A stretch of 64,000 bases of DNA. It comes from Collinsella sp. AF33-16 (GTDB lineage: Bacteria; Actinomycetota; Coriobacteriia; Coriobacteriales; Coriobacteriaceae). Positions 1 to 8,655 of the stretch are shown piece by piece; within the stretch, counting starts at the first letter, position 1; each line of letters starts with the position of its first letter. A program made the position numbers and the translations under genes. Location: contig NZ_QRQC01000002.1 in assembly GCF_003475325.1 (NCBI RefSeq), positions 62,001 to 126,000 on the forward strand. The letters run 5' to 3'. The notes below the pieces were generated by a model. That model was not told the DNA's origin. It worked only from the letters and a program-made list of their open reading frames with translations, and did no database searches.

Positions 1-447
1 GGCGGGGCTTACAACAGCTGGATCCTCACGCACGCTTCTATCGATATCGTTGAGCATAGCTACGGCAAACCGCGTATCGAGATGAGCGAGGACCTGTTTG
101 AGGAGATCCGCCGGGCGAAGCGCGAGAACTACGAGAAGATCTATAGCAAGGGCGGTATCGAAGGCGATTCTGAGGCAGAGTTGCGTGAGGCCTTCGAAAA
201 GCTCTACGACCGTTGCCTGCAGGATCTAAATAAAGGCGACGAGTTCTCTTACATCTTTAAGCATCATGTTTCGCGCATTGAGCAGCAGCTTTCCTACTAC
301 GATCGCACGTATGCCTGGCAGGACGACAAGGATCAGGCCGTCGTCGATTACATCGCAAGCATGACGGATGGTTATTTCTGCGAGCTGACGAGCAAATTGT
401 TCCCAGGTCTAAAGTTTCCGCACCGCACCTATATTAACGAACGGTAG
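1..447 (+). CDS. dGTPase-like HD-superfamily protein, C-terminal part (5' end outside window)
   Basis: The reading frame is open from base 1 and ends with TAG at 445-447, so only the last 148 residues are visible and the start lies off the window. The C-terminal stretch containing VVDYIASMTDGYF resembles the C-terminal region of deoxyguanosinetriphosphate triphosphohydrolase-like proteins, which hydrolyse dNTPs to deoxynucleosides and triphosphate. The HD catalytic motifs are not in the visible part, so the call rests on the C-terminal signature only. It is followed by rarA 45 bases downstream on the same strand. Confidence 0.6.
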   Translation, partial: GGAYNSWILTHASIDIVEHSYGKPRIEMSEDLFEEIRRAKRENYEKIYSKGGIEGDSEAELREAFEKLYDRCLQDLNKGDEFSYIFKHHVSRIEQQLSYYDRTYAWQDDKDQAVVDYIASMTDGYFCELTSKLFPGLKFPHRTYINER

Positions 448-492
448 TTCGTATCCTTTCGGTATACTGTTGGTCAACAACGATTTTGATTA

Positions 493-1857
493 ATGCACGG
501 GATGGCTATGGACGACCTTTTTTCTGCTTCGACGCGCGAGCGCTCCTTTAAAAATGCGCCGCTTGCGGTGCGTATGCGCCCCAATTCGCTCGACGAGTAT
601 GTGGGCCAGCAAAAGGCCGTCGGTAAGGGCTCGTGGCTGCGCGCCGCGATTGAGCATGACGTGCTGTCGAGCGTGATTCTGTACGGCCCGGCTGGCACGG
701 GCAAGACGACGCTGGCCCACATTATCGCCAACCATACCAAGAGCGAGTTTGTCGAGGTCAGCGCCGTGACGGGCACTGTGAAGGACCTGCGCCGCGTAAT
801 CGATGAGGCTAAGACCCGTCTGAACACCTACGACCGCCGCACCATTCTATTCATCGATGAGATTCACCGCTTCTCTAAGTCGCAGCAGGATGCCCTGCTG
901 CATGCAGTTGAGAACCGTACCGTCATTATGATTGGCGCTACGACGGAGAACCCGTACTTCGAGGTCAATTCGGCACTGTTGTCGCGCGGACGCGTGGTGG
1001 AGCTTGAACATCTGAAGGATGAGGATATCGCCACGCTTATTGAGCGTGCGCTCGAGGCACCACAGGGCTTGAACGGAAAGTTTTCTGCCGATGATGATAC
1101 GGTCAAGACCATCTGCACGCTGGCCGCGGGTGATGCGCGCTCTGCCCTGACGACGCTCGAGCTGGCGAGCGAGATTGCCGTCACGCGTCCCGATACCGAA
1201 GGGACGCCAGCGCCGGCGGCGGGGGAGCGTTATCCCATCACCGTCGATGACGTGAAGATTGCCAACCCGCGCCGCGGTTTTTCGTATGACAAAAACGGCG
1301 ACATGCACTATGACATTATCAGTGCGTTCATCAAGTCCATGCGCGGCAGCGACCCCGATGCCACGATCTATTGGCTCGCGCGCATGATTGACGCGGGGGA
1401 GGATCCTAAGTTTATCGCCCGTCGCATTATGATTCAGGCTTCTGAGGATGTTGGCAATGCCGATCCGCAGGCACTTTTGGTGGCACATGCCGCGTTTAAG
1501 TCTGCCGAGGTCATTGGCTATCCCGAGTGCCGCATTAACCTGGCTCAGGCTGCACTCTATGTGTGCTTGGCGCCTAAATCCAACGCGTGCGAGGCTTCGA
1601 TCGATGCGGCGCTGGCCGATATCCACTCTAGTGGGCTTCGCGAGGTGCCGAGTTATCTACGCGATCGCCATCGCCCGGGCAGCGATGAATACGGTGTGTA
1701 TAAGTATCCGCACGATTATCCCGAAGGCTGGGTCGACCAGCGCTATTTGCCCGAAGGCTTAGAACGCGGTGCATTTTGGCAGCCTGCCGGCCGCGGTTGG
1801 GAAGAATGGCGCGTAGAGCAAAGCGAACGCGACCGCAGCGGGAATGCACCGAAGTAG
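493..1857 (+). CDS. rarA: replication-associated recombination protein A (RarA/MgsA AAA ATPase)
   Basis: A 454-residue clamp-loader-like AAA+ ATPase that acts at stalled replication forks. Visible motifs are Walker A GPAGTGKT near residues 65-72, Walker B LFIDEIHR near 119-126, and sensor 1 GATTENP near 148-154. The C-terminal half carries the MgsA-type helical region (SMRGSDPDATIYWLARM, then ASEDVGNADP). Length is usual for the family. No strong ribosome binding site decides between the ATG at 493 and those at 502 and 508; MDDLF (508) is the most family-like beginning. A possible -10 box TATACT lies at 463-468. Confidence 0.93.
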   Translation: MHGMAMDDLFSASTRERSFKNAPLAVRMRPNSLDEYVGQQKAVGKGSWLRAAIEHDVLSSVILYGPAGTGKTTLAHIIANHTKSEFVEVSAVTGTVKDLRRVIDEAKTRLNTYDRRTILFIDEIHRFSKSQQDALLHAVENRTVIMIGATTENPYFEVNSALLSRGRVVELEHLKDEDIATLIERALEAPQGLNGKFSADDDTVKTICTLAAGDARSALTTLELASEIAVTRPDTEGTPAPAAGERYPITVDDVKIANPRRGFSYDKNGDMHYDIISAFIKSMRGSDPDATIYWLARMIDAGEDPKFIARRIMIQASEDVGNADPQALLVAHAAFKSAEVIGYPECRINLAQAALYVCLAPKSNACEASIDAALADIHSSGLREVPSYLRDRHRPGSDEYGVYKYPHDYPEGWVDQRYLPEGLERGAFWQPAGRGWEEWRVEQSERDRSGNAPK

Positions 1858-1860
1858 CTG

Positions 1861-1877
1861 CTGATAATTTTGTCCCA
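1861..1877. repeat. half-site of the TTTTGTCCCA intergenic motif
   Basis: The 17 bases here match 16 of 17 positions in the right arm of the large inverted repeat at 63887-63992 (CTGATaATTTTGTCCCA here, CTGATtATTTTGTCCCA there). No partner arm is visible nearby. It lies just after the rarA stop codon, in a 100-base spacer. Confidence 0.5.
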
Positions 1878-1957
1878 CGTTGCTGCTCTTGGCATGTTCG
1901 GTCCCCTTTGGGGTACCATGGAAAGCGTTTGTATTTCGATTCCTTTGGGAGGCTTGT

Positions 1958-2545
1958 ATGAGTCCCATTCAAATCGCCTTGCTGCTGCTTGCCGTTGCCG
2001 GCGTGTGGGCTATCGTTGAGCTTGCGCTCACCCTGCGCAAAACCCGCACCGTTGTCGACTCGCTCGACAAGACGGTAACCGACCTCAACAATACGATTGC
2101 CGAGGCGCAGCCCGTGGTGGCAAAGCTTGATGGCGCCGTTGACGAGCTTACGCCGGCACTTGCCCAGATGGAGCCGCTCCTCAAGTCGAGCAAGACTGCC
2201 GTTGATGCTCTGACGTCTAACCTCGTTGAGGTTGAGGCGGTCGTTCGCGACATTTCCGAGGTCACGGGCAGCGTGGCCGAGGCCAGCAATGCCGTATCGA
2301 GCGTGACTGATTCTGCTGCTGGCGCCGTGCAGAAGCTCTTCAATAAGGTGAAGGCTCCTGCAGCCGACGCCGATCGCAAGCTCGCCGCTGCCGCTGCCGA
2401 GGCCGAGCAGCCCACTGAGCGCGTTCTGATTGGCGATGACGATGCCGCTGGTGACGACGATGATGTTCAGAAGCCCGCTGCTAAGCCTGCTCAGTATTAC
2501 ACCTATACGCCTGCCGAGACCTCCGAGGAGTCCTGCGATGAGTAG
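1958..2545 (+). CDS. DUF948-like membrane-anchored coiled-coil protein
   Basis: A 195-residue protein. The ATG at 1958 is chosen because GGGAGG lies 5 bases upstream (1947-1952) and it puts the hydrophobic segment IALLLLAVAGVWAIVELAL at the N-terminus as a membrane anchor. The anchor is followed by a long heptad-like region (VVDSLDKTVTDLNNTIAEAQ and on) and then an acidic, Ala/Pro-rich tail. This architecture matches DUF948-type proteins, whose function is not established. The gene overlaps the RsbW-like gene by 8 bases and so probably shares its transcript, which hints at a role in envelope or stress biology. Confidence 0.65.
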   Translation: MSPIQIALLLLAVAGVWAIVELALTLRKTRTVVDSLDKTVTDLNNTIAEAQPVVAKLDGAVDELTPALAQMEPLLKSSKTAVDALTSNLVEVEAVVRDISEVTGSVAEASNAVSSVTDSAAGAVQKLFNKVKAPAADADRKLAAAAAEAEQPTERVLIGDDDAAGDDDDVQKPAAKPAQYYTYTPAETSEESCDE

Positions 2546-2915
2546 CGAAGCAACCTGCCCCATTACGCTGAGCGTTGCTGGTGATCCGCGTCTCGCGCGC
2601 TTGGTGCGCATGACGGCCGCCAACGTCGGCGCCCTGTGCTCTATGTCCGTCGATCGCATCGAGGACATTCGTATGGCTGCCGAAGAAGCCTTCATCTTTG
2701 GCTGCACGGCTGTTGATTCCGACGATATCTCGATCAAATTCGATGTCGACGAATCGCATGTGGGCATGACCTTTACCTTTGGCGACCAGGCGACTGTCGA
2801 TGAGGATGACCAGGCCGCCGTGTATGCCGAGCTCATTTTGGCGAGTGTGTGCGACTCCTACGAAAAGACTACAGCGCCCCTAACGCTTTCCCTCGACCTC
2901 AAGGCGGATATCTAA
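2538..2915 (+). CDS. RsbW-like anti-sigma factor / serine kinase (HATPase_c_2 type)
   Basis: A 125-residue protein that starts inside the end of the DUF948-like gene (ATG 2538). The segment with VDRIEDIRMAAEEAF looks like the N-box helix of GHKL ATPases of the RsbW/SpoIIAB family (usual pattern ExxxNa). These proteins bind and silence a partner sigma factor and phosphorylate an anti-anti-sigma protein. The canonical Asn of the N-box is not evident, since the motif reads EEAFIFG, so kinase activity is uncertain. The next gene, one base downstream, encodes a SigB/SigF-type sigma factor, which is the main support for the assignment. No RsbV-like partner is in the window. Confidence 0.7.
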   Translation: MSSEATCPITLSVAGDPRLARLVRMTAANVGALCSMSVDRIEDIRMAAEEAFIFGCTAVDSDDISIKFDVDESHVGMTFTFGDQATVDEDDQAAVYAELILASVCDSYEKTTAPLTLSLDLKADI

Positions 2916-2916
2916 T

Positions 2917-3708
2917 ATGACCGAACGCTCCCGGAGCGGCAAGACCGCTTGGGACAAGGAGAAAACCCGCGAGCTGTTTCGTCGTTATAAGGAGACCGGT
3001 GATCCGGATGCTCGCGAGCAGCTCGTCATGTCCCATATGAACCTGGTAAGGTTTCTTGCCAACAAATTCAAGAACCGCGGCGAGCCGCTCGATGACCTTT
3101 TGCAGGTCGGGTACTTGGGCTTGCTCAAGGCAATCGACCGCTTTGATCCCGAGCGCGGACTCGAGTTCACGACGTTTGCCACGCCCACCATCTTGGGCGA
3201 GATTAAGCGCCACTTCCGCGACAAGGGCTGGAGTGTGCGCGTGCCGCGTCGTCTGCAGGAGCTCTCTGCCAAGGTTAACCAGGCCACCGACAAGCTCACC
3301 AACGAGCTTCAGCGTTCGCCCAAGGTTGAGGAAATCGCCGATTACCTTGGCGTAACCGTCGACGAGGTGCTCGAAGCCATGGAATCGTCCTCGGCCTACA
3401 CCTCGGTGCCCATCGAGGCTCCCGGTGCGTCCGATTCCGATGATGCGCCTTCGATTCTCGATCGCTATGCCGACGACGACAACGAGCTCGACTTTACCGA
3501 TGACCGCCTGGTAATCGAGGAAGCTATCCGCGATTTCTCGCCGCGCGAGCGCGAGGTTATCGAGCTGCGTTTTGTGAAGGGCATGACCCAGATCGAGATT
3601 GCCAAGAAGCTGGGCATCTCGCAGGTGCAGGTTTCGCGTCTGCTGCGCCGCACGCTTAAGAAGATTCAAGATAAGATTGACCCCGACGGAGTGATGGTTC
3701 GTTCATGA
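2917..3708 (+). CDS. RNA polymerase sigma factor, SigB/SigF/SigG family
   Basis: A 263-residue sigma-70 family protein with regions 2, 3 and 4. Region 2 is visible as NLVRFLANKF, LDDLLQVGYLGLLKAIDRFDP and TFATPTILGEIKRHFRD. Region 4 is the helix-turn-helix SPREREVIELRF then MTQIEIAKKLGISQVQVSRLL. It directs polymerase to a stress or envelope regulon, as in SigB/SigF groups of Gram-positives. The ATG follows the anti-sigma stop codon by one base, a typical anti-sigma/sigma pair. Its stop overlaps the start of the permease gene (ATGA). Confidence 0.92.
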   Translation: MTERSRSGKTAWDKEKTRELFRRYKETGDPDAREQLVMSHMNLVRFLANKFKNRGEPLDDLLQVGYLGLLKAIDRFDPERGLEFTTFATPTILGEIKRHFRDKGWSVRVPRRLQELSAKVNQATDKLTNELQRSPKVEEIADYLGVTVDEVLEAMESSSAYTSVPIEAPGASDSDDAPSILDRYADDDNELDFTDDRLVIEEAIRDFSPREREVIELRFVKGMTQIEIAKKLGISQVQVSRLLRRTLKKIQDKIDPDGVMVRS

Positions 3709-5117
3709 GTGAGCACCCCCAACAAATCGACCGCACGCTTCGCGATACCCGCATTCTGACGCTGCGTATTTGGGGCGTCGTCGGCTGCATTGTCATCGCT
3801 GCCGTCATCTTTAACCTTATGGGCATCCTGGCACCGGTCATCGAGTTTCTCTCTGTCGGTTCCATCATCGCTTTTGTGATGTCTCCGATCACCAACTGGC
3901 TCGAGCATCACGGCGTCGGACGTGGCCTCGGTTCGCTCATCGCGCTCATTGTGGTTGTTGCCGTGCTCGTCGGCGTCGTCTGCATCCTATCGCCTATTTT
4001 GCTCGGTCAAATCATGGAAGTCCTGAGCCGCCTGCCCGAGCAGCTTCGTGTTGCGGGTGGTGATCTCAACGAGATGCTCTCGCACGCTAAGACGCTCAAC
4101 AACACGCCGCTCAAGGAGTATCTGGACGACAATCTTTCTTCGTTGGTTACCGTAGCGTCCAAGTACGTCTCGCAAATCGCTGCTGAGCTCGGCCGCGGTG
4201 TGTTTCCGCTCATTACCAACACGGCCTCGCAGCTGTTCGTCATCTTCCTGGGTCTGGTGCTTGCCTACTGGCTTGCCTGCGATTATCCCCGCATGCACCA
4301 CGAGGTCTGCACCATCATCGGGCAGGAAAAGGAGACCTCGTACCGCTTTATGGTGGCCATCCTTTCGCGTTCGGTCGGCGGCTACATGCGTGGCATGGTC
4401 ATCACATCGATCTGTGGCGGTTTTCTTGCCTTTATTGGTTTTACGATCATCGGCCATCCGTATGCAGCACTCATGGCTATCTTTACCGGCATTATGCACC
4501 TGGTTCCGGTTGTCGGTCCCTGGGTGAGTGCGGCGATCGCCACGGTGCTCGGCTTTATGTTCAGCCCTATGCTGGCGTTATGGACGCTTGTCGTGACCAT
4601 GGTGGCTCAAAATGTCACCGATAATGTCATTTCGCCTAAGGTCATGCAGAGCTCGGTGCAGGTGCATCCCGTTATGAGCCTGACGGCCCTCGTTATCGGT
4701 TCGGCACTCATGGGTCCCATCGGCATGGTTATCGCCATTCCGCTGTGCGCGGCCCTCAAGGGCATCTTCGTCTACTACTTTGAGAACGAGACCGGCCGTC
4801 AGCTCGTGGCATACGACGGCGCCGTGTTTAAGGGCACTCCGTATCGCGATACCGAGGGTAACCCGGTCGCCGCCTACGACGCGCTCGGAGACGATACGTT
4901 CATCTATGAGTCCGAGCTTATCGGCAACGAGACCGCGCCCGAGGCCCAGGCAATGCCCAAGCCCGAGCTCGATAATCCCTGGATTAAGCTCTCAGGCCTG
5001 CAGCCCGACGCGACAGGCTTTTTCAAGAACCCCTTCGCCAAGGATGACGATTCCAATACGGACGACGACACCAAAACCGGCATCGACGGCTCCATGGACG
5101 ATTCGGATTCCAAATAG
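3705..5117 (+). CDS. AI-2E family (PerM/YdiK-type) membrane permease
   Basis: A 470-residue polytopic protein with hydrophobic segments at the N-terminus (GVVGCIVIAAVIFNLMGILA), around VSQIAAELGRGVFPLITN, and in the C-terminal half, where GPIGMVIAIPLCAALKGI is typical of the family. The last 100 residues are hydrophilic and acidic (ending DGSMDDSDSK) and probably cytoplasmic. Members have been linked to autoinducer-2 export or to Na+/H+ antiport; the substrate cannot be told from sequence. The ATGA overlap with the sigma-factor gene places it in the same operon. Confidence 0.85.
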   Translation: MSEHPQQIDRTLRDTRILTLRIWGVVGCIVIAAVIFNLMGILAPVIEFLSVGSIIAFVMSPITNWLEHHGVGRGLGSLIALIVVVAVLVGVVCILSPILLGQIMEVLSRLPEQLRVAGGDLNEMLSHAKTLNNTPLKEYLDDNLSSLVTVASKYVSQIAAELGRGVFPLITNTASQLFVIFLGLVLAYWLACDYPRMHHEVCTIIGQEKETSYRFMVAILSRSVGGYMRGMVITSICGGFLAFIGFTIIGHPYAALMAIFTGIMHLVPVVGPWVSAAIATVLGFMFSPMLALWTLVVTMVAQNVTDNVISPKVMQSSVQVHPVMSLTALVIGSALMGPIGMVIAIPLCAALKGIFVYYFENETGRQLVAYDGAVFKGTPYRDTEGNPVAAYDALGDDTFIYESELIGNETAPEAQAMPKPELDNPWIKLSGLQPDATGFFKNPFAKDDDSNTDDDTKTGIDGSMDDSDSK

Positions 5118-5123
5118 GCCCTG

Positions 5124-5363
5124 TTAGCGTTTCTTGATGTTGTAAATAACAATAAACGCGATCAAAGCGATTGATAAGGGGCCAGCCACATAGAAAAAGA
5201 TGGCGTCAATTGCGCTTAGGGTGTAATACGCTTTATCGCCAGATGTTACTGCGTACAATGCGTAGCCAAATCTCGGCTGGTTCACATACCAGCTCGAGTA
5301 AGCGAAGATTGCTAAAAGGGCTACTGAGGTCAGTGCATTCACGACAAACCGTTTGCTATTCAT
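5124..5363 (-). CDS. small two-helix membrane protein of unknown function
   Basis: A 79-residue protein not recognised as any family. The start at 5363 is favoured because the - strand has GGAAGGAG about 6 bases upstream (complement of 5371-5377). Two hydrophobic segments are visible, FVVNALTSVALLAIFAYSSW near the N-terminus and AIFFYVAGPLSIALIAFIVI near the C-terminus, with a short basic tail NIKKR. It lies convergent to the permease gene with 6 bases between stop codons and divergent from alaS. The codons and a good ribosome site make it a plausible real gene. Confidence 0.5.
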   Translation of the reverse strand: MNSKRFVVNALTSVALLAIFAYSSWYVNQPRFGYALYAVTSGDKAYYTLSAIDAIFFYVAGPLSIALIAFIVIYNIKKR

Positions 5364-5458
5364 CGATCGCTCCTTCCGGACGATTCTTATATGAAATTTT
5401 ACCGAAATCATTTTTTTTCAAAGTATTTGACAGACCTAAATAACGTGCACTTTCGCTG

Positions 5459-5488
5459 GAGGGTCGCTGTTTGGCGGCCCTCTTTTTT
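5459..5488 (+). terminator. intrinsic terminator upstream of alaS
   Basis: A 9-bp stem (5459-5467 with 5474-5482, one G-U pair) with a 6-base loop is followed by TCTTTTTT. It is oriented on the + strand, so it either stops read-through from the sigma/permease operon or acts in an alaS leader. The U-run overlaps the proposed alaS -35 box. Confidence 0.75.
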
Positions 5489-5514
5489 GCACAGGCGCGG
5501 TGGGATGGTAATAT
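5486..5514 (+). promoter_or_regulatory. candidate alaS promoter
   Basis: TTTGCA (5486-5491) and TAATAT (5509-5514) are separated by 17 bases. Transcription would start near 5521 and give a leader of about 40 bases containing the GAGGAG ribosome site (5545-5550). Confidence 0.5.
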
Positions 5515-5559
5515 CGTTACGTTTGACTGTTTCGATGTGAAACCGAGGAGATTCCCTCT

Positions 5560-8217
5560 ATGAGTGCTGACTACCCGTCAATGACTACGGCCGAGATTCG
5601 CTCCAAGTTCCTCAACTTCTTTGAGGAGCGCGGTCTTAAGCTCTATCCTTCTTCGTCCCTCGTCCCCGACGATCCTTCGCTGCTGCTTGCCAACGCCGGC
5701 ATGAACCAGTTTAAGGAGTACTACCAGGGCAAGAAGACCATGAAAGAGATCGGCGCGATCTCCTGCCAGAAGTGTGTCCGCACCAACGACATCGACTGCA
5801 TCGGTGAGGACGGCCGTCACCTGTCCTTCTTTGAGATGCTCGGCGACTTCTCCTTTGGCGGCGTCTCCAAGCAGCAGGCCTGCGCTTGGGCCTTTGAGCT
5901 CATCACCAAGGAGTTCAAGCTGCCGCTCGACCGCCTGTACTTCACCGTCTTTACCGAAGACGACGAGACCCACGACGTGTGGCGCTCTCTGGGCGTTGCC
6001 GAGGATCACATCTCCCGCCTGGGCGAGGACGACAACTTCTGGGCCGCTGGCCCCACCGGCCCCTGCGGTCCGTGCTCCGAGATCTACTTTGACATGGGCG
6101 AGGAGGTCGGTTGCGGCAGCCCCGACTGCAAGCCTGGCTGCGACTGCGACCGCTTCCTTGAGTTCTGGAACCTCGTGTTTACCCAGTACGACCGCCAGGA
6201 GGACGGCTCCATGCCGGAGCTGCCGCACCGCAACCTCGATACGGGCATGGGTCTGGAGCGCATGGCCGCTATCATGCAGCACAAGACCGCTAACTACGAC
6301 GGCGATCTGATGCAGCACCTCATCAAGCTCGGTGAGAAGATCAGCGGCAAGACCTATGACGCCGACGATTACTCCGGTGCCAGCCGCTCCCTGCGCATCA
6401 TCGCCGACCACTCCCGTGCCGTCGACTTTATGATCTCCGACGGCATCCTGCCCGGTAACGAGGGTCGCGAGTACGTCCTGCGCCGCCTGCTCCGTCGTGC
6501 CGTGTTCCACGGTCGTCTGCTGGGCATCGAGGGCGCCTTCCTGACCAAGTTTATCGACGAGGTCAACGCTCAGATGGGCGAGGCTTATCCCGAGCTGCTC
6601 AAGAACGTCGCGCTCGTTAAGGGCATCGTCGCCTCCGAGGAGGAGCGTTTCTCAACGACGCTCGACAACGGCCGCGTTTACCTGGACGAGGCCCTGGCCG
6701 CGCTCGCCGACGGCGCTGTCCTTCCGGGCGATGTTGCCTTTAAGCTTCACGACACCTTTGGTTTCCCCATTGACCTGACTGTCGAGATCGCCGGCACCGC
6801 CGGTCACGACGTCGACATGGATGGCTTTACCGCTTGCATGGAGGACCAGAAGGCCCGTGCCCGCGCCAACGCTAAGGGCGATGCCTGGGGTAGCTTTAAC
6901 GACGTGTGGGTCGAGCTTTCCGACAAGGTTGCCGCGACCGAGTTCGACGGCTATGACAACGACGCCATCGAGGGCGCCAAGGTTGTCGCCATCGTGCGCA
7001 ACGGCGAGTCCGTCGAGTCCGCTGCTGCCGGCGAGGATGTTGAGGTCGTGCTCGACCGCACCCCGTTCTATGCCGAGATGGGTGGCCAGCAGGGCGATGC
7101 CGGCAAGCTTTCCGCCGAGGGCGTTGTTCTGGCCGTTGCCGACACCAAGAACCACAACGGCCTGTATGCTCACGTCGCGCACGTTGCCGAGGGCACGCTG
7201 ACCGTCGGTGCTACCGTGACCGCCGCGCTCGACGCCGAGCGCCGTGGCTTCCTGCGCCGCAATCACACCGCCACCCACCTTCTCGACGCTGCGCTTAAGC
7301 AGGTTCTGGGCGAGCATGTCTCCCAGGCCGGCTCGCTGGTGACGCCCGAGCACCTGCGCTTTGACTTCACGCACTTCGAGGCTCTGTCTTCCGAGCAGCT
7401 CAAGGCTGTCGAGGACCTGGTCAACCAGCAGATCTTCGCTTCCAAGCCGGTTGTGACCCGCGTTATGGGCATCGATGAGGCCAAGGCCGCCGGTGCTGTT
7501 GCCCTGTTTGGCGAGAAGTACGGCGACGTCGTCCGCGTCGTTTCCGTGGGCGCCGAGGACCAGCCGTTCTCCCGCGAGCTCTGCGGTGGCACCCATGCCG
7601 CCAATACCGCCGAGATCGGCCTGTTCAAGATCATTTCCGAGTCCTCTACGGGCTCGAACGTCCGTCGTATCGAGGCCGTGACCTCTAAGGGCGCTCTCGA
7701 TTACATGGCCGACCGCCTGGCACTTGTTGACGCCGCTGCCGCTGCGCTCAAGTGCCGCGCGGACGAGGTTCCCGCTCGCGTGGAGAACCTGCAGGCCGAC
7801 CTGCGCGAGACGTCCAATAAGCTCAAGAAGGCTCTGACCGGTGGCTCCTCCGATGCCATTTCCGGCGCCATCGACGGCGCTGTCGAGCTGAACGGTTACA
7901 AGCTCGTTGTCGCTGAGCTCCAGGGCCTTGAGGCTGCTGACCTGCGCAACGTCTGGGATACCGTGCACCAGAAGGTCGCCGGCCCTGTCGCCTGCGTCGT
8001 CGCCAGCGTGACCGAGAAGGGCACGCCTGCGCTGCTCGCCGCCGGTTCCGATGACGCCGTGAAGGCCGGTTTCCACGCCGGCAACGTGATCAAGCAGATC
8101 GCGGGCCTGGTCGATGGTCGCGGTGGCGGCCGTCCCAACATGGCCCAGGCCGGTGGCAAGAACGCCGCCGGTATTGCCGATGCCCTCGCGGCCGCTAAGA
8201 CCGCGCTCGGCGCCTAA
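5560..8217 (+). CDS. alaS: alanine--tRNA ligase
   Basis: An 885-residue class II aminoacyl-tRNA synthetase charging tRNA-Ala. The N-terminal catalytic domain includes FLNFFEERG and ANAGMNQFK. The editing domain shows RNHTATHLL near residue 567 and CGGTH near residue 673, the zinc-binding residues that clear mischarged Ser/Gly. The C-terminal part ends with the DHHA1-type glycine-rich segment DGRGGGRPNMAQAGG. Full length for the family. GAGGAG lies 9 bases before the ATG. ruvX follows after 9 bases. Confidence 0.98.
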   Translation: MSADYPSMTTAEIRSKFLNFFEERGLKLYPSSSLVPDDPSLLLANAGMNQFKEYYQGKKTMKEIGAISCQKCVRTNDIDCIGEDGRHLSFFEMLGDFSFGGVSKQQACAWAFELITKEFKLPLDRLYFTVFTEDDETHDVWRSLGVAEDHISRLGEDDNFWAAGPTGPCGPCSEIYFDMGEEVGCGSPDCKPGCDCDRFLEFWNLVFTQYDRQEDGSMPELPHRNLDTGMGLERMAAIMQHKTANYDGDLMQHLIKLGEKISGKTYDADDYSGASRSLRIIADHSRAVDFMISDGILPGNEGREYVLRRLLRRAVFHGRLLGIEGAFLTKFIDEVNAQMGEAYPELLKNVALVKGIVASEEERFSTTLDNGRVYLDEALAALADGAVLPGDVAFKLHDTFGFPIDLTVEIAGTAGHDVDMDGFTACMEDQKARARANAKGDAWGSFNDVWVELSDKVAATEFDGYDNDAIEGAKVVAIVRNGESVESAAAGEDVEVVLDRTPFYAEMGGQQGDAGKLSAEGVVLAVADTKNHNGLYAHVAHVAEGTLTVGATVTAALDAERRGFLRRNHTATHLLDAALKQVLGEHVSQAGSLVTPEHLRFDFTHFEALSSEQLKAVEDLVNQQIFASKPVVTRVMGIDEAKAAGAVALFGEKYGDVVRVVSVGAEDQPFSRELCGGTHAANTAEIGLFKIISESSTGSNVRRIEAVTSKGALDYMADRLALVDAAAAALKCRADEVPARVENLQADLRETSNKLKKALTGGSSDAISGAIDGAVELNGYKLVVAELQGLEAADLRNVWDTVHQKVAGPVACVVASVTEKGTPALLAAGSDDAVKAGFHAGNVIKQIAGLVDGRGGGRPNMAQAGGKNAAGIADALAAAKTALGA

Positions 8218-8226
8218 GAAGTCGCT

Positions 8227-8655
8227 GTGGTCGCGCTCGCGCTGGACATAGGGGAGACCAGGATCGGTATTGCCGTCTCGAGCCGTGATGGCAAGATGGC
8301 GATGCCTGTCAAGGTGCTTCCGGCTGCCGAGGTCACCGGTATGGCCAAGACGTTTCGCTACCTGGTCGAGGACTATGAGCCCGATATCCTGGTAAGCGGA
8401 CGTCCCTTGACCATGGCCGGTGAGCCCGGCCCCCAGGCCGAGCGCGTTGCCGCCGTGGCCCAAAAGATTGCCGACAAGCTCGAACTTCCGCTGGAGTTTG
8501 AGGACGAGCGCTTGTCCTCGCAAGAGGCCAAACGCATCCTGCGCGAGCAGGGCCTCAACGAAAAACAGATGAGAGGCAAGATTGACATGATCGCCGCCAG
8601 CCTGTTTTTGCAGACATGGCTTGATCGTAAAAACGAGGAGGTCTCGCATGCCTAG
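8227..8655 (+). CDS. ruvX: Holliday junction resolvase-like RuvX/YqgF
   Basis: A 142-residue RNase H-fold protein, involved in 16S rRNA 5' end maturation in several bacteria and proposed as a junction resolvase. It begins with GTG at 8227; LALDIGETRIGIAVS carries the first catalytic Asp, and FEDERLSSQEA is the second conserved acidic motif. It follows alaS by 9 bases and overlaps mltG by 8 bases. The alaS-ruvX-mltG order is common in Gram-positive bacteria. Confidence 0.93.
   Translation: MVALALDIGETRIGIAVSSRDGKMAMPVKVLPAAEVTGMAKTFRYLVEDYEPDILVSGRPLTMAGEPGPQAERVAAVAQKIADKLELPLEFEDERLSSQEAKRILREQGLNEKQMRGKIDMIAASLFLQTWLDRKNEEVSHA

Noticed and set aside
3705..5117. Naming the permease as a proven autoinducer-2 exporter
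   Set aside because: The family name is historical. Members have other activities and no quorum-sensing gene is next to it.
6652..8649. A 665-codon open frame on the - strand opposite alaS
   Set aside because: It is an antisense shadow of a very GC-rich, strongly biased gene. Its translation is repetitive in Gly, Val, Leu and His with no motif, and alaS on the + strand is certain.
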